DNA of 64,000 bases. Source: Thermoactinospora rubra. GTDB taxonomy: Bacteria; Actinomycetota; Actinomycetes; Streptosporangiales; Streptosporangiaceae. Positions 24,630 to 33,173 of this stretch are shown here, one piece after another. Made by a program: the position numbers and the translations under genes. Below the pieces are notes generated by a model that was not told the DNA's origin, did not search any database, and saw only the letters and a list, made by a program, of their open reading frames with translations. Location of the stretch: the NCBI RefSeq assembly GCF_002093975.1, contig NZ_MSZZ01000010.1:62001-126000 (forward strand), read 5' to 3'. How positions within the stretch are numbered: position 1 is the stretch's first letter; every line of letters starts with the position of its first letter.

Positions 24630-25799
24630 GTGAAGGTCGCTTGTGTCGGCGGCGGTCCCGCCAGTCTGTATTTCTCGGTCCTGATGAAGCGGGCGGACCC
24701 GTCCCATGACATCACCGTCTACGAGCGGAACCCGGCCGGGGCAACGGACGGCTGGGGCGTGACCTACTGGGACGAACTGCTCGAGAACCTCTACCGCGCC
24801 GACCATGAGTCGGCGCAAGCCATCAGCGCGAACTCGGTCCACTGGGACAGTTGGGTCGCGCACGTCGGCGACAGCGCGCCGGTGATGGTGGATCACTGGG
24901 ATGAGGGCTTCGGCATCGGCCGGCGGGAGTTGCTGGGCATCCTCGCCGACCGGGCCGGCTCCCTCGGCGTGAACATCGAGTTCGAGCGGGAGATCGCCGG
25001 CGAGGACGAGGTGGCCGGCGCCGACCTCGTCGTCGTCGGCGACGGCGTCAACAGCGTGCTGCGAGAGCGCCACGCCGACCATTTCGGCACCGAGGTCGTG
25101 GTCGGGCGGAACATGTACATCTGGCTCGGTACGACCAAGGTCTTCGATTCCTTCACCTTCGCCTTCGTCGAGACCGCGCACGGCTGGATCTGGTGTTACG
25201 GCTACAGGTACGACACGAACCACAGCACCTGCGTCGTCGAGTGCTCACCCGAGACCTGGAAGGGGCTCGGTTTCCACGAGGCGAGCGAGACCGGCTGCCT
25301 GACCCAGCTGGAGAAGCTCTTCGCCGGCATTCTGGACGGCCACCCGCTGATCGGCCGGGCGCACGCCGGCGGCAGCGCGCGCTGGCGCAACTTCCGCACC
25401 CTGACCAACCGGAGGTGGTCCCGCGGCAACCTCGTGCTGGTCGGGGACGCCGCGCACACCACGCACTTCTCCATCGGCGCGGGCACCGCCCTCGCGCTGG
25501 CGGACACCGCCGTCCTGGTCGCCGCGCTACACGAGAGCACCACGCTCGAGACCGCCCTCGCCCGCTACGAGCGGGCACGCAAGTCCGCGCTCCGGCCCGC
25601 CCAGAGGGCGGCTCGCTACAGCGCGCGTTTCTACGAGAATCTCCCGCGCTATCTCAGCCTTCCGCCGGAGCAGATGTTGGCGCTGATCAGCCGGCGCCAC
25701 TCCCGGCTGCTCCCGCACGTCCCGCCGCGGCTGTACTACCGGGTCGACCACGCGGTCGGACGGCTCGTCCTGGGGCTGGACCGGCACGGGGCCGGCTGA
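24630..25799 (+). CDS. FAD-dependent aromatic-ring-type monooxygenase
   Basis: 389 residues from GTG 24630, with an AGGGGGG site just upstream. The N-terminal Rossmann motif is VACVGGGPASLYFSVLM, and the FAD ribityl-binding motif is LVLVGDAAHTTHFSIGAGTALALAD; together these define class A flavin monooxygenases. The N-terminus resembles the hydroxylase half of salicylyl-CoA / anthraniloyl-CoA 5-hydroxylases. It stands alone beside a transposase remnant, with no pathway genes around it, so the substrate is open. Confidence 0.85.
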   Translation: MKVACVGGGPASLYFSVLMKRADPSHDITVYERNPAGATDGWGVTYWDELLENLYRADHESAQAISANSVHWDSWVAHVGDSAPVMVDHWDEGFGIGRRELLGILADRAGSLGVNIEFEREIAGEDEVAGADLVVVGDGVNSVLRERHADHFGTEVVVGRNMYIWLGTTKVFDSFTFAFVETAHGWIWCYGYRYDTNHSTCVVECSPETWKGLGFHEASETGCLTQLEKLFAGILDGHPLIGRAHAGGSARWRNFRTLTNRRWSRGNLVLVGDAAHTTHFSIGAGTALALADTAVLVAALHESTTLETALARYERARKSALRPAQRAARYSARFYENLPRYLSLPPEQMLALISRRHSRLLPHVPPRLYYRVDHAVGRLVLGLDRHGAG

Positions 25800-25807
25800 C
25801 ACGAGCA

Positions 25808-25838
25808 GGGCCCGGCCCCACACGAGGGAGCCGGGCCC
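25808..25838. terminator. Bidirectional hairpin between converging genes
   Basis: GGGCCCGGC and GCCGGGCCC form a perfect nine-base stem with a 13-base loop. It lies nine bases past the monooxygenase stop and 35 bp past the stop of the converging symporter gene, so it can serve both. No U-run. Confidence 0.75.
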
Positions 25839-25845
25839 AGCCGTA

Positions 25846-25878
25846 CCGGATCAGTGCCGGACCAGCGCCGGATCAGTG
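25846..25878. repeat. Three 11-bp tandem repeats at the symporter stop codon
   Basis: CCGGATCAGTG, CCGGACCAGCG, CCGGATCAGTG follow each other directly. The symporter stop lies inside the last copy. Copies one and three are identical. Confidence 0.8.
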
Positions 25879-27483
25879 CTGGACGGCCTTCTCCGCGCCC
25901 ACTCCGGTGAGGGAGCGGACCTCGATCTCGGCGTACTTGGAGGCGTTGTACTCCTTGCTGAGCACGGTGCCGAGCCAGCCGAAGAAGAAGCCCAGCGGGA
26001 TGGAGATGATGCCGGGGTTGGACAGCGGGAACCAGGCGAAGTCGGCCGTCTTGAACAGCGCCGCGTCCGAGCCGGACACCACCGGCGAGAAGATCACCAG
26101 GATGAGGGCCGACAGCAGGCCGCCGTAGATGGCCGAGACCGCGCCGGCCGTGTTGAACCTCCTCCAGAACAGGCTGTAGAGGATCGCGGGCAGGTTGCCC
26201 GAGGCGGCGACGGCGAACGCCAGCGCCACCAGGAAGGCGACGTTCTGGCCCTGGGCCAGGATGCCCAGGCCGATGGCGATCGCGCCGATGACCAGGGCGG
26301 AGATCCGGGCGACCACGACCTCCTCGCGCTCGGTGGCGTTGCCGCGCTTGAACACGTGCGCGTACAGGTCGTGCGAGAAGCTGGAGGAGGAGGCCAGCGT
26401 GAGCCCGGCGACCACGGCCAGGATCGTCGCGAAGGCGACCGCGCCGATGAGGGCCAGCAGGATCGTGCCGCCGACGTTGCCCATGAACGCCTCGCCGATG
26501 GACTGGGCCAGCAGCGGCGCCGCGGTGTTGCCCGCCTTGTCGGCCGCCGCGATCGCCTTGCTGCCCACCAGGGCCGCGGCGCCGAAGCCGAGGACCAGCG
26601 TGAACAGGTAGAACACGCCGATGATGCCGATGCCCCACAGCACCGACTTGCGGGCGTCCTTGGCGGTCGGGACGGTGTAGAAGCGGATGAGGATGTGCGG
26701 CAGGCCGGCCGTGCCCAGCACGAGGGCCAGGCCGAGGCTGATCAGGTCGATCTTGCCCGCCAGGCCCTGGGCCTCGGTGCCGTACTTCAGGCCGGGGATG
26801 AGGAAGTTGCCGCCCTTGCCGCTCTGCGCGGCGGCGTCGCCGAGCAGGCCGGACAGGTTGAAGCCGTACTTGCCGAGGACCAGCAGGGTGACGAGCCCGG
26901 CGCCGGTCATGAGCAGCACGGCCTTGACGATCTGGACCCAGGTGGTGCCCTTCATGCCGCCGAAGACGACGTAGACGATCATGAGGATGCCGACGCCGAC
27001 GATCGTCCAGGCCTTGCCCGCCGGCGAGGTGACGCCGAGCAGCAGGCCGACCAGCGCGCCCGCGCCGACCATCTGGGCGATCAGGTAGAAGATGCTGACC
27101 GTGATCGTGGACACGCCGGCGGCGGTGCGCACGGGGCGCGGGCTCATCCGGAAGGCCAGCACGTCGGCCATGGTGAACTTGCCGGAGTTCCGCATCAGCT
27201 CCGCGACCAGCAGCAGCGCCACCAGCCAGGCGACGAGGAAGCCGATGGAGTACAGGAACCCGTCATAGCCGGACAGCGCGATGATGCCCGCGATGCCCAG
27301 GAACGAGGCGGCCGACATGTAGTCGCCGCCGATGGCCAGGCCGTTCTGCACGCCGCTGAAGGAGCGGCCGCCGGCGTAGTAGTCCGCGGCCGTCTTGGTC
27401 TGCCGGCTCGCCCAGAAGGTGATGCCGAGGGTGGCGGCCACGAACAACAGGAACAGGATCGCCCCGAGTGCCTGTGAGCTCAC
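25873..27483 (-). CDS. actP: Cation/acetate symporter, SSS family (ActP-like)
   Basis: 536 residues with about 13 hydrophobic helices. Family features include DYYAGGRSFSGVQNGLAIGG, GDYMSAASFLGIAGI, YVVFGGMKGTTWVQIVKA and LGTAGLPHILIRFYTV. ActP-type carriers import acetate and other short monocarboxylates with sodium or protons. The GTG start overlaps the stop of the DUF485 gene upstream by four bases, the standard pairing for this carrier. A Crp-like site stands in front of the pair. Confidence 0.93.
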   Translation of the reverse strand: MSSQALGAILFLLFVAATLGITFWASRQTKTAADYYAGGRSFSGVQNGLAIGGDYMSAASFLGIAGIIALSGYDGFLYSIGFLVAWLVALLLVAELMRNSGKFTMADVLAFRMSPRPVRTAAGVSTITVSIFYLIAQMVGAGALVGLLLGVTSPAGKAWTIVGVGILMIVYVVFGGMKGTTWVQIVKAVLLMTGAGLVTLLVLGKYGFNLSGLLGDAAAQSGKGGNFLIPGLKYGTEAQGLAGKIDLISLGLALVLGTAGLPHILIRFYTVPTAKDARKSVLWGIGIIGVFYLFTLVLGFGAAALVGSKAIAAADKAGNTAAPLLAQSIGEAFMGNVGGTILLALIGAVAFATILAVVAGLTLASSSSFSHDLYAHVFKRGNATEREEVVVARISALVIGAIAIGLGILAQGQNVAFLVALAFAVAASGNLPAILYSLFWRRFNTAGAVSAIYGGLLSALILVIFSPVVSGSDAALFKTADFAWFPLSNPGIISIPLGFFFGWLGTVLSKEYNASKYAEIEVRSLTGVGAEKAVQH

Positions 27484-27809
27484 TTGGCCTCCTCCTCGAT
27501 CTCGTGGCGGATCTTGTCGGCCAGCGGGTCGAGCTTCTTCTCGGCGTGCCGGGCGTAGGCCCAGGCGATGAGGAACGTCGAGGCGAACTGCAGCAGGCCG
27601 AAGACCAGCCCCACGTTGATGTTGCCCAGCAACTTGATGCCCATGAAGTCACGGGCCCAGCCGGAGAGCACCACATACAGCAGGTACCACGCGAGGAAGG
27701 CCACGGTCATCGGGAACGTCCACGCGCGGAAGCGCCGCCTGAGGTCCTGGAACTCGCTGCTTTCCTGGACTCGTTCGTAGACGGATGCGTCATGTTCTCG
27801 GGTTGTCAC
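27480..27809 (-). CDS. DUF485 membrane protein, partner of ActP
   Basis: 109 residues, with two membrane helices (FPMTVAFLAWYLLYVVLSG and GLVFGLLQFASTFLIAWAYAR) and charged ends. This is the YjcH/DUF485 family that nearly always precedes actP. Its exact role is not settled. Start at 27809; the Crp-like palindrome lies 16 bp before it. Confidence 0.9.
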   Translation of the reverse strand: MTTREHDASVYERVQESSEFQDLRRRFRAWTFPMTVAFLAWYLLYVVLSGWARDFMGIKLLGNINVGLVFGLLQFASTFLIAWAYARHAEKKLDPLADKIRHEIEEEAK

Positions 27810-27824
27810 GAAGCCTCCCGGTTA

Positions 27825-27840
27825 TGTGATGCAGATCACG
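27825..27840. promoter_or_regulatory. Crp/GlxR-type binding site upstream of DUF485-actP
   Basis: TGTGATGCAGATCACG matches the consensus TGTGA-N6-TCACA at nine of ten positions. It lies 16-31 bp before the DUF485 start codon. Crp-family control of acetate uptake is established in other bacteria. So close to the start codon, it could repress as well as activate. Confidence 0.65.
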
Positions 27841-27879
27841 CACACCGTAGGAGGGGAAACTACCCTCGGTGGAGGGGCG

Positions 27880-27901
27880 GACTCGCCTTCTTCGGCGAGT
27901 C
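27880..27901. terminator. Hairpin after the sugar ABC operon
   Basis: GACTCGCC and GGCGAGTC form a perfect eight-base stem with loop TTCTTC. It lies about 100 bases past the stop of the last permease gene and reads in its direction, before the next promoter. Confidence 0.65.
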
Positions 27902-27999
27902 GCCGCCGTGCCGCGGTTAGTTGGGGAAGCCTTGCGGTGAATGGTCGGAATTGTGCGACCAGCGGTCGCTTGCTCGGGAACGGGCGGGCCCGCCGCCGC

Positions 28000-28815
28000 T
28001 CAGCCCTTCACCGCCCCGGCCGTCAAGCCCTCGACGATGTAGCGCCTGATGGCGGCGAACATGACCAGCGTCGGGATCACCGACACGACGGTCGCCGCCG
28101 CCATGGACCCCCAGTCGATGTCGTACTGGGTGATGAAGGAGTTCATCGCCACCGGGATGGTCTTGGCGTCCTCGCTGTCGATGAACGTGATCGCCAGGAA
28201 CAGCTCGTTCCAGCACTGGACGAACGCGAAGATGTAGGTCGCCGCGATGCCGGGGAGCATGACCGGGATCACCACGCGGACCATCGCGGCCAGCCGCGAG
28301 GCCCCGTCGACCTGGGCCGCCTCCTCCAGCGCCACCGGGATCCGCTCGTAGAAGCCGCGCATGATCACCGTGGAGAACGGCACGAGCATCGCGACGTACA
28401 CCAGCATGAGCCCGGCCAGCCGGTTGAGCAGGTCCAGGTCCGACATCAGCAGGTACAGCGGGCCGAGCGCGATGAACAGCGGGATCATCTGCGTCACCAG
28501 GAAGGCCAGCATCAGCGCTCCCCGGCCGGGGAAGGAGAAGCGGGCCAGCGTGTAGCCGCCCAGCACGCCGATCGCCGTGACCGCCGCCGCGGCCGCCAGT
28601 GACACCAGGAGGCTGTTGACCAGGTAGGTGCCGAAGTCGGCGAACTCGAACAGCTCCCGGTAGTGCTCGAAGGTCACCCGCGAGGGCCAGTAGCGCAGCG
28701 GCATCGAGAAGATCTCGCTCTTCGGCTTGAGCGAGGTGACCAGGATCCAGTACAGCGGGAAGACCGTGATCAGCAGCCAGGCGGCCAGCACCGCCGTCTT
28801 AGCGAGACGTCTCAT
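28000..28815 (-). CDS. Carbohydrate ABC transporter permease (MalG type)
   Basis: 271 residues and six helices. The EAA loop that docks the ATPase is EAAQVDGASRLAAMVRVVIP. The N-terminus (LLITVFPLYWILVTSLKP) is standard for MalG-type CUT1 permeases. It overlaps the MalF-type gene by 17 bases. No ATPase gene is in the operon; actinomycetes usually supply a shared one (MsiK). Confidence 0.93.
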   Translation of the reverse strand: MRRLAKTAVLAAWLLITVFPLYWILVTSLKPKSEIFSMPLRYWPSRVTFEHYRELFEFADFGTYLVNSLLVSLAAAAAVTAIGVLGGYTLARFSFPGRGALMLAFLVTQMIPLFIALGPLYLLMSDLDLLNRLAGLMLVYVAMLVPFSTVIMRGFYERIPVALEEAAQVDGASRLAAMVRVVIPVMLPGIAATYIFAFVQCWNELFLAITFIDSEDAKTIPVAMNSFITQYDIDWGSMAAATVVSVIPTLVMFAAIRRYIVEGLTAGAVKG

Positions 28816-29701
28816 CGGACCTCGTCACGGTGAGGTAGAAGATGGCGAAGGCCAGCAGCAGGCCCAGGACGAGCAGGCCCACCGCGCCCGCCCGGCCGTA
28901 GTCGCCGCCCGTGACCTGCTGGATGAGGAAGGTGGTGACGATGTCGGTGCCGCCCGCCGGCCCGCCACCGGTCATCGAGTAGATCAGGTCGGGGAAGTTG
29001 AGGATCCAGATGATCCGCAGCAGCACGATGAGCGTCAGCGTGGGGCGGATGTGCGGCAGCGTGACGTGCCAGAACTGCCGCACTTTGGAGGCGCCGTCGA
29101 CCGCCGCCGCCTCATACAGCTCCCTGGGCACCGACTGGAGCGCAGCCATGATCATGATGGCGAAGAAGGTCACGCCGTACCAGACGTTGGCGATGATCAC
29201 CGAGGTCATGGCCCAGCCGGGGGTGGCGAGGAAGCCGATGCGCTCCTCGATCACCCCGGCCTTGAGCAGCAGGTCGTTGATCACGCCGAACTGGCCGTTG
29301 AACATCCACCGCCACAGCAGCCCGATCAGGAAGCCGGACATCGCCCACGGGAAGAACACCCACGCCTGGTACAGGCCCCTGCCGCGGAAGTGCCTGCGCA
29401 GCAGCAGGGCCAGGCCGAAGCCGAGGAGGAACTGCAAGGCCAGCGACACCCCGACCCAGGTGCCGGTGTTGCGCAGCGCCGTCCAGAACCTCGGCTCGGC
29501 CAGCACCGCTCGGAAGTTCTCCAGGCCCACGAACGGGGTCTCGGTCAGGTCGAAGAGGTTGTAGCGCTGGAAGGCCATCACGCTGCCGCGCACCATCGGC
29601 CAGTAGGTGAACAGCGCGACGAACGCCACGCCGGGGAGCAGGCACAGCGCGACGAACAGGGCCTTGCGTGGGGTGAAGGCGGGACGGGCGGAAACGCTCA
29701 C
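28799..29701 (-). CDS. Carbohydrate ABC transporter permease (MalF type)
   Basis: 300 residues from GTG 29701, which overlaps the stop of the binding-protein gene by three bases. It has six helices, beginning FVALCLLPGVAFVALFTYWPM, and the EAA loop EAAAVDGASKVRQFWHVTLP. A longer frame upstream is only the shadow of the binding-protein gene. Confidence 0.92.
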   Translation of the reverse strand: MSVSARPAFTPRKALFVALCLLPGVAFVALFTYWPMVRGSVMAFQRYNLFDLTETPFVGLENFRAVLAEPRFWTALRNTGTWVGVSLALQFLLGFGLALLLRRHFRGRGLYQAWVFFPWAMSGFLIGLLWRWMFNGQFGVINDLLLKAGVIEERIGFLATPGWAMTSVIIANVWYGVTFFAIMIMAALQSVPRELYEAAAVDGASKVRQFWHVTLPHIRPTLTLIVLLRIIWILNFPDLIYSMTGGGPAGGTDIVTTFLIQQVTGGDYGRAGAVGLLVLGLLLAFAIFYLTVTRSDETSR

Positions 29702-30963
29702 TCGCCCACCTTGCGCGCCTGGTCGGTCCAGAAGGCGTCCCACGACTTGAGCACCTCGGCCACCGTGGTCTTGCCGGTGAGCAGGGACTGGACGTCGCGG
29801 TCGGAGTCGACGAGGAACTGGCTCCAGCCCGGGTAGTCGACCGGCCGGATGGTGATCACCTGCTTGGGGTCCTGCTGCGCCTCCAGGTAGGCCTTCCAGG
29901 CGCCCTGCGAGAACTGCGGGTCGCTCTGCGCCCGCTTGGCGATGGGGATGAGCGAGTTGCCCTTGGCGAAGCGGATGCTCTGGGCCGGCTCCGACAGGAA
30001 CTGCACCAGCTTGGTCGCCTCGGCCTTGTGCCGGGTGAAGGAGGTGACGCCCCACCCGGCGTAGCCGACGGGCTGGAAGGCGTAGCCGGTCGGGCCCTTG
30101 GGGATGGGCGCGGTCGACCAGTTCCGCAGCCCGCTCTCCTCCACGGTCTTGATGACCTCGGGGTCCTGGATGAGCATACCGGTGACGCCGGAGGCGAAGC
30201 CCTGCACCATCTCCGGGTAGCCCCACGAGACCGAGTCGGGCGGCGAGGCCTCCTTGAAGATCTTCACGAAGAGCTCCAGCGCCTGGGCGGCCTGCGGGGT
30301 GGAGAAGATGGTCCGCTTGTCCTTGAGGTAGAAGGACTTCTCCGGGTCGAGCGCCTCGCCGTTGTAGGCGCTGATCATCTGGACGGCGTAGTCGGCGCCG
30401 CCCTTGCCGCCGCGGAAGGAGTAGCCGTACCGGCCGTCGCCGGTCATCTTCCTGGCCGCCTCGTACAGCTCCTGCCACGTGGCGGGCGGCGCGCTCATCC
30501 CCCAGTCGGTCCGGTAGAACAGCGCCCGCTGGTAGAAGCCGTAGGGGATGAGGTACGGCTTGCCGCCCACCTCCACGGCCTTCTTCTGGGCCAGCGGGGT
30601 CAGCTCGGCCCAGCCGGGCCAGGCGGTGGTGGGCAGCTCGGCCAGCCAGCCGTTGTTGGCGAAGGACTTGGCCGTGTGGTCGCGGACCTCCAGCACGTCC
30701 AGGCCCTTCCCGGTCTGGAGGATCTGAGTGATCTTCTGGTCGGCGCTGTCGAGCGGCGGGGAGACGAGCTCGACCTTCACGCCGGGGTTGGCCTTCTCGA
30801 AGTCCGCGAGCAGGCTCTTGATCAGCTTGGTGCGGTCCGGGCTCGTCAGGCTCTCGATCATGCGGAGCCGTACCTCCCCGCCGGAGGAGGACGACGAGCC
30901 GGACCCGCATCCGGCGAGCACGAGGGTCGTGGCGGACAGGGCCGCGAGGACGGCAGATCTCAC
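29698..30963 (-). CDS. Sugar-binding lipoprotein of an ABC importer
   Basis: 421 residues. The signal peptide ends in a lipobox, LVLAGC, followed by a Ser-rich tether (GSGSSSSSGG). The rest is a CUT1 solute-binding protein (ADFEKANPGVKVELV, then LPTTAWPGWAEL and LIPYGFYQRALFYRTD). GTG 30963 has AAGGAGG six bases upstream. The operator palindromes lie immediately in front. The sugar is unknown. Confidence 0.93.
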   Translation of the reverse strand: MRSAVLAALSATTLVLAGCGSGSSSSSGGEVRLRMIESLTSPDRTKLIKSLLADFEKANPGVKVELVSPPLDSADQKITQILQTGKGLDVLEVRDHTAKSFANNGWLAELPTTAWPGWAELTPLAQKKAVEVGGKPYLIPYGFYQRALFYRTDWGMSAPPATWQELYEAARKMTGDGRYGYSFRGGKGGADYAVQMISAYNGEALDPEKSFYLKDKRTIFSTPQAAQALELFVKIFKEASPPDSVSWGYPEMVQGFASGVTGMLIQDPEVIKTVEESGLRNWSTAPIPKGPTGYAFQPVGYAGWGVTSFTRHKAEATKLVQFLSEPAQSIRFAKGNSLIPIAKRAQSDPQFSQGAWKAYLEAQQDPKQVITIRPVDYPGWSQFLVDSDRDVQSLLTGKTTVAEVLKSWDAFWTDQARKVGE

Positions 30964-30979
30964 GGGAGCCTCCTTGCTG

Positions 30980-31002
30980 TGACAGCGCTGACAGCGCTGT
31001 CA
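30980..31002. promoter_or_regulatory. Tandem LacI-type operators before the sugar-uptake genes
   Basis: A perfect palindrome TGACAGCGCTGTCA (30989-31002) overlaps a near-perfect copy TGACAGCGCTGACA (30980-30993). They fill the 39-bp gap between the PLP-enzyme stop and the binding-protein start. The central CG dyad and 14-bp length fit LacI-family operators, and a LacI gene lies 1.2 kb away. Confidence 0.8.
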
Positions 31003-32166
31003 TCACGCTAGGCGACGGAGCCCCTTCAGCGCTAGAGCCAAATCCTCGATCAGCGCCTCGGCCGGCTCCAGCCCCACCGAGAGCCTGATGAGCCCCACGG
31101 GGATGCCCATGGTGGCCCTGACGGACTCCTCGGTGGTCAGCGCCGGGGCGTTGACCAGGCTCTCGAAGCCGCCCCAGGAGACGGCCACGCGGAAGTGGCG
31201 CAGCCGGTCCAGGAACTCCGCCACCGCGCCGCGGTCGTCGGTGTCCAGCTCGAAGCTGAACAGGCCGGAGAAGCCGCGCAGCTGGCGGCGGGCCAGCTCG
31301 TGGCCCGGATGGGAGGGCAGGCCGGGGTGGTTGACGCCGCGCACGCCGGGGTGGCCGGCCAGGAAGGCGGCCACGGCCAGGGCGCGCTCCTGGTGGGCGG
31401 CCATCCGGACGGGCAGCGTGCGCAGCCCCTTGACGACCTTGGCGGCGTCGTGGGGCGACATGGCGGCGCCGTAGAGCATGTACTCGGTCCTGGCGATCGG
31501 CCGCACCAGCGCCGCCGGCCCGCAGACCACGCCGCCGACCAGGTCGCTGTGCCCGCCGATGTACTTCGACAGCGAGTGCAGCACCAGGTCCACGCCCATG
31601 GTGACGGGCTTTTGGAACAGCGGCGTCGCCCAGGTGTTGTCCATCACCGTCACCAGGCCGCGCGAGCGCGCCCAGGCCGTCACGGCGGGGATGTCGAACA
31701 GCTCGTACCGCATGTAGGAGGGCGACTCGAAGTACAGTAGTCGCGTGGTCTCGTTGATAGCGCTGTCAGCTCCGGCCAGATCGCCCACGTGCGTATGCGT
31801 GACGCCGAACTTCTCCAGGTAGCGCAAGAACTGCGTGGTCGGCCCGTAGACCGCGCCCAGCACCAGCACGTGGTCCCCGGCCGACACCAGCGAGGAGATC
31901 GTCGCCGCGATGGCGCCCATCCCCGAGGCGAAGCACTTGGCCCGCTCGGCCCGCTCCAGCGCCGCCAGCTTGCGCTGGGCCAGGTCCACGGTCGGGTTGG
32001 TGCCGCGCCAGTAGACGTACCGCTCGTCCTCGTCCTTCAGCGCCGCGCCGAGCTCCTCGGCCGTCTCGAAGGCGAAAATGGAGTTCTCGAACACCGGCGG
32101 GTTCACCGCGCCCAGCAGCCAGGGCTCGTCCTCGCCGAGACGGCCGCAGATCCACTCGTCATCCAT
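31003..32166 (-). CDS. Cys/Met-metabolism PLP enzyme (cystathionine gamma-synthase/lyase family)
   Basis: 387 residues, fold type I. The PLP Lys is in LHSLSKYIGGHSDL, the cofactor-binding Asp in TVMDNTWATP, and the phosphate-binding region in CFASGMGAIAATIS. Activities in this family include cystathionine gamma-synthase, beta- and gamma-lyase and O-acetylhomoserine sulfhydrylase; sequence alone does not decide. It sits directly upstream of, and co-oriented with, the sugar ABC genes, and only 11 bp from the divergent LacI gene. It has no clear ribosome site, because the upstream strand carries the LacI site instead. Confidence 0.9.
   Translation of the reverse strand: MDDEWICGRLGEDEPWLLGAVNPPVFENSIFAFETAEELGAALKDEDERYVYWRGTNPTVDLAQRKLAALERAERAKCFASGMGAIAATISSLVSAGDHVLVLGAVYGPTTQFLRYLEKFGVTHTHVGDLAGADSAINETTRLLYFESPSYMRYELFDIPAVTAWARSRGLVTVMDNTWATPLFQKPVTMGVDLVLHSLSKYIGGHSDLVGGVVCGPAALVRPIARTEYMLYGAAMSPHDAAKVVKGLRTLPVRMAAHQERALAVAAFLAGHPGVRGVNHPGLPSHPGHELARRQLRGFSGLFSFELDTDDRGAVAEFLDRLRHFRVAVSWGGFESLVNAPALTTEESVRATMGIPVGLIRLSVGLEPAEALIEDLALALKGLRRLA
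31755..31768. promoter_or_regulatory. Intragenic copy of the LacI-type operator
   Basis: TGATAGCGCTGTCA differs at one position from the perfect operator at 30989-31002. It lies inside the PLP-enzyme gene, 766 bp from that operator and about 400 bp from the lacI start. A secondary looping or roadblock site is plausible. Confidence 0.5.
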
Positions 32167-32177
32167 GGAGGCAGACT

Positions 32178-33173
32178 ATGACACTGCGCAAGCCGGGCCT
32201 GCGCAAGCCGACCATGGCGGACGTGGCCCGGCACGCGGGCGTCAGCCTCAAGACCGTCTCGCGGGTGGTCAACCAGGAGCCGCACGTCAGCGCCGCCGTC
32301 CGGCAGAAGGTCCAGGCCTCGATCGCCGCGCTGGGCTTCCGGCGCAACGAGGCCGCCGCCCGGCTCGCCCGCGGGGCGGCCATGCTGACCATCGGCCTGG
32401 TGATCGAGAACATCTCCAACGAGTTCTACTCCCGCCTGGCCAAGGCGGTGGAGTCGGCGGCGGCCGAGCACGACGCGCTGGTGGTGTTCGGCTCCTACGA
32501 GGAGCGGCCCGACCGCGAGCGGATGCTGGTGGAGTCGATGTACGCCAGGGGCGTCGACTCGCTGATCATCGTCCCGTCGGCCGGAGACCACTCGTGGCTG
32601 GCGGGCGGCCCGCGCACGGTCTTCCTCGACCGGGTGCCCGCCGGCCTGGAGGAGGCCGACGTGGTGCTGCTGGACGACCTGACCGGCGGCCGGATGGCCA
32701 CCGAGCACCTGCTGGCCCGCGGCCACCGCCGCATCGCGCTGGTGTCCGACGACGTACGGCTGAGCTCGGTCCACGACCGGGCCACCGGGTACCGCCAGGC
32801 GCTGGGCGGCCGGGTGGACGAGTCCCTGGTCGTGCACGGCGTCTTCGATCCCTGGCTGGTCGCGCAGGAGGTCGCGCGCCTGCTGGACGGCGAGGACCCG
32901 CCGACGGCGTTCTTCGCCACCAACAACCGCGCCGCCATCGGCATCCTGCACGCCCTGCGCGAGCGGCCCGAGCGCCCGGCGTTCGTGGGGTTCGACGACT
33001 TCGCCCTGGCCGAGGTGTTCAACCCGGGCGTCACCGTGGTCCGCTACGACACCGCCCGGCTGGCCCGCACGGCGGTGGACCTGCTGCTGGCCCCGCCCGG
33101 GCGGCCCCGGCGGGTGCGCGTCCCGGTGGAGCTGGTGGCGCGCGGGTCGGGCGAGATCGCCCCGGCTGCCTAG
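32178..33173 (+). CDS. LacI-family regulator of sugar uptake
   Basis: 331 residues. The helix-turn-helix TMADVARHAGVSLKTVSRVVN and hinge RNEAAARLARG are typical LacI, followed by a periplasmic-binding-like sugar domain. GGAGG six bases before ATG 32178 lies on top of the start region of the divergent PLP-enzyme gene. It very likely binds the TGACAGCGCTGTCA sites. Its stop codon TAG and that of the convergent symporter share the same bases. Confidence 0.93.
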   Translation: MTLRKPGLRKPTMADVARHAGVSLKTVSRVVNQEPHVSAAVRQKVQASIAALGFRRNEAAARLARGAAMLTIGLVIENISNEFYSRLAKAVESAAAEHDALVVFGSYEERPDRERMLVESMYARGVDSLIIVPSAGDHSWLAGGPRTVFLDRVPAGLEEADVVLLDDLTGGRMATEHLLARGHRRIALVSDDVRLSSVHDRATGYRQALGGRVDESLVVHGVFDPWLVAQEVARLLDGEDPPTAFFATNNRAAIGILHALRERPERPAFVGFDDFALAEVFNPGVTVVRYDTARLARTAVDLLLAPPGRPRRVRVPVELVARGSGEIAPAA

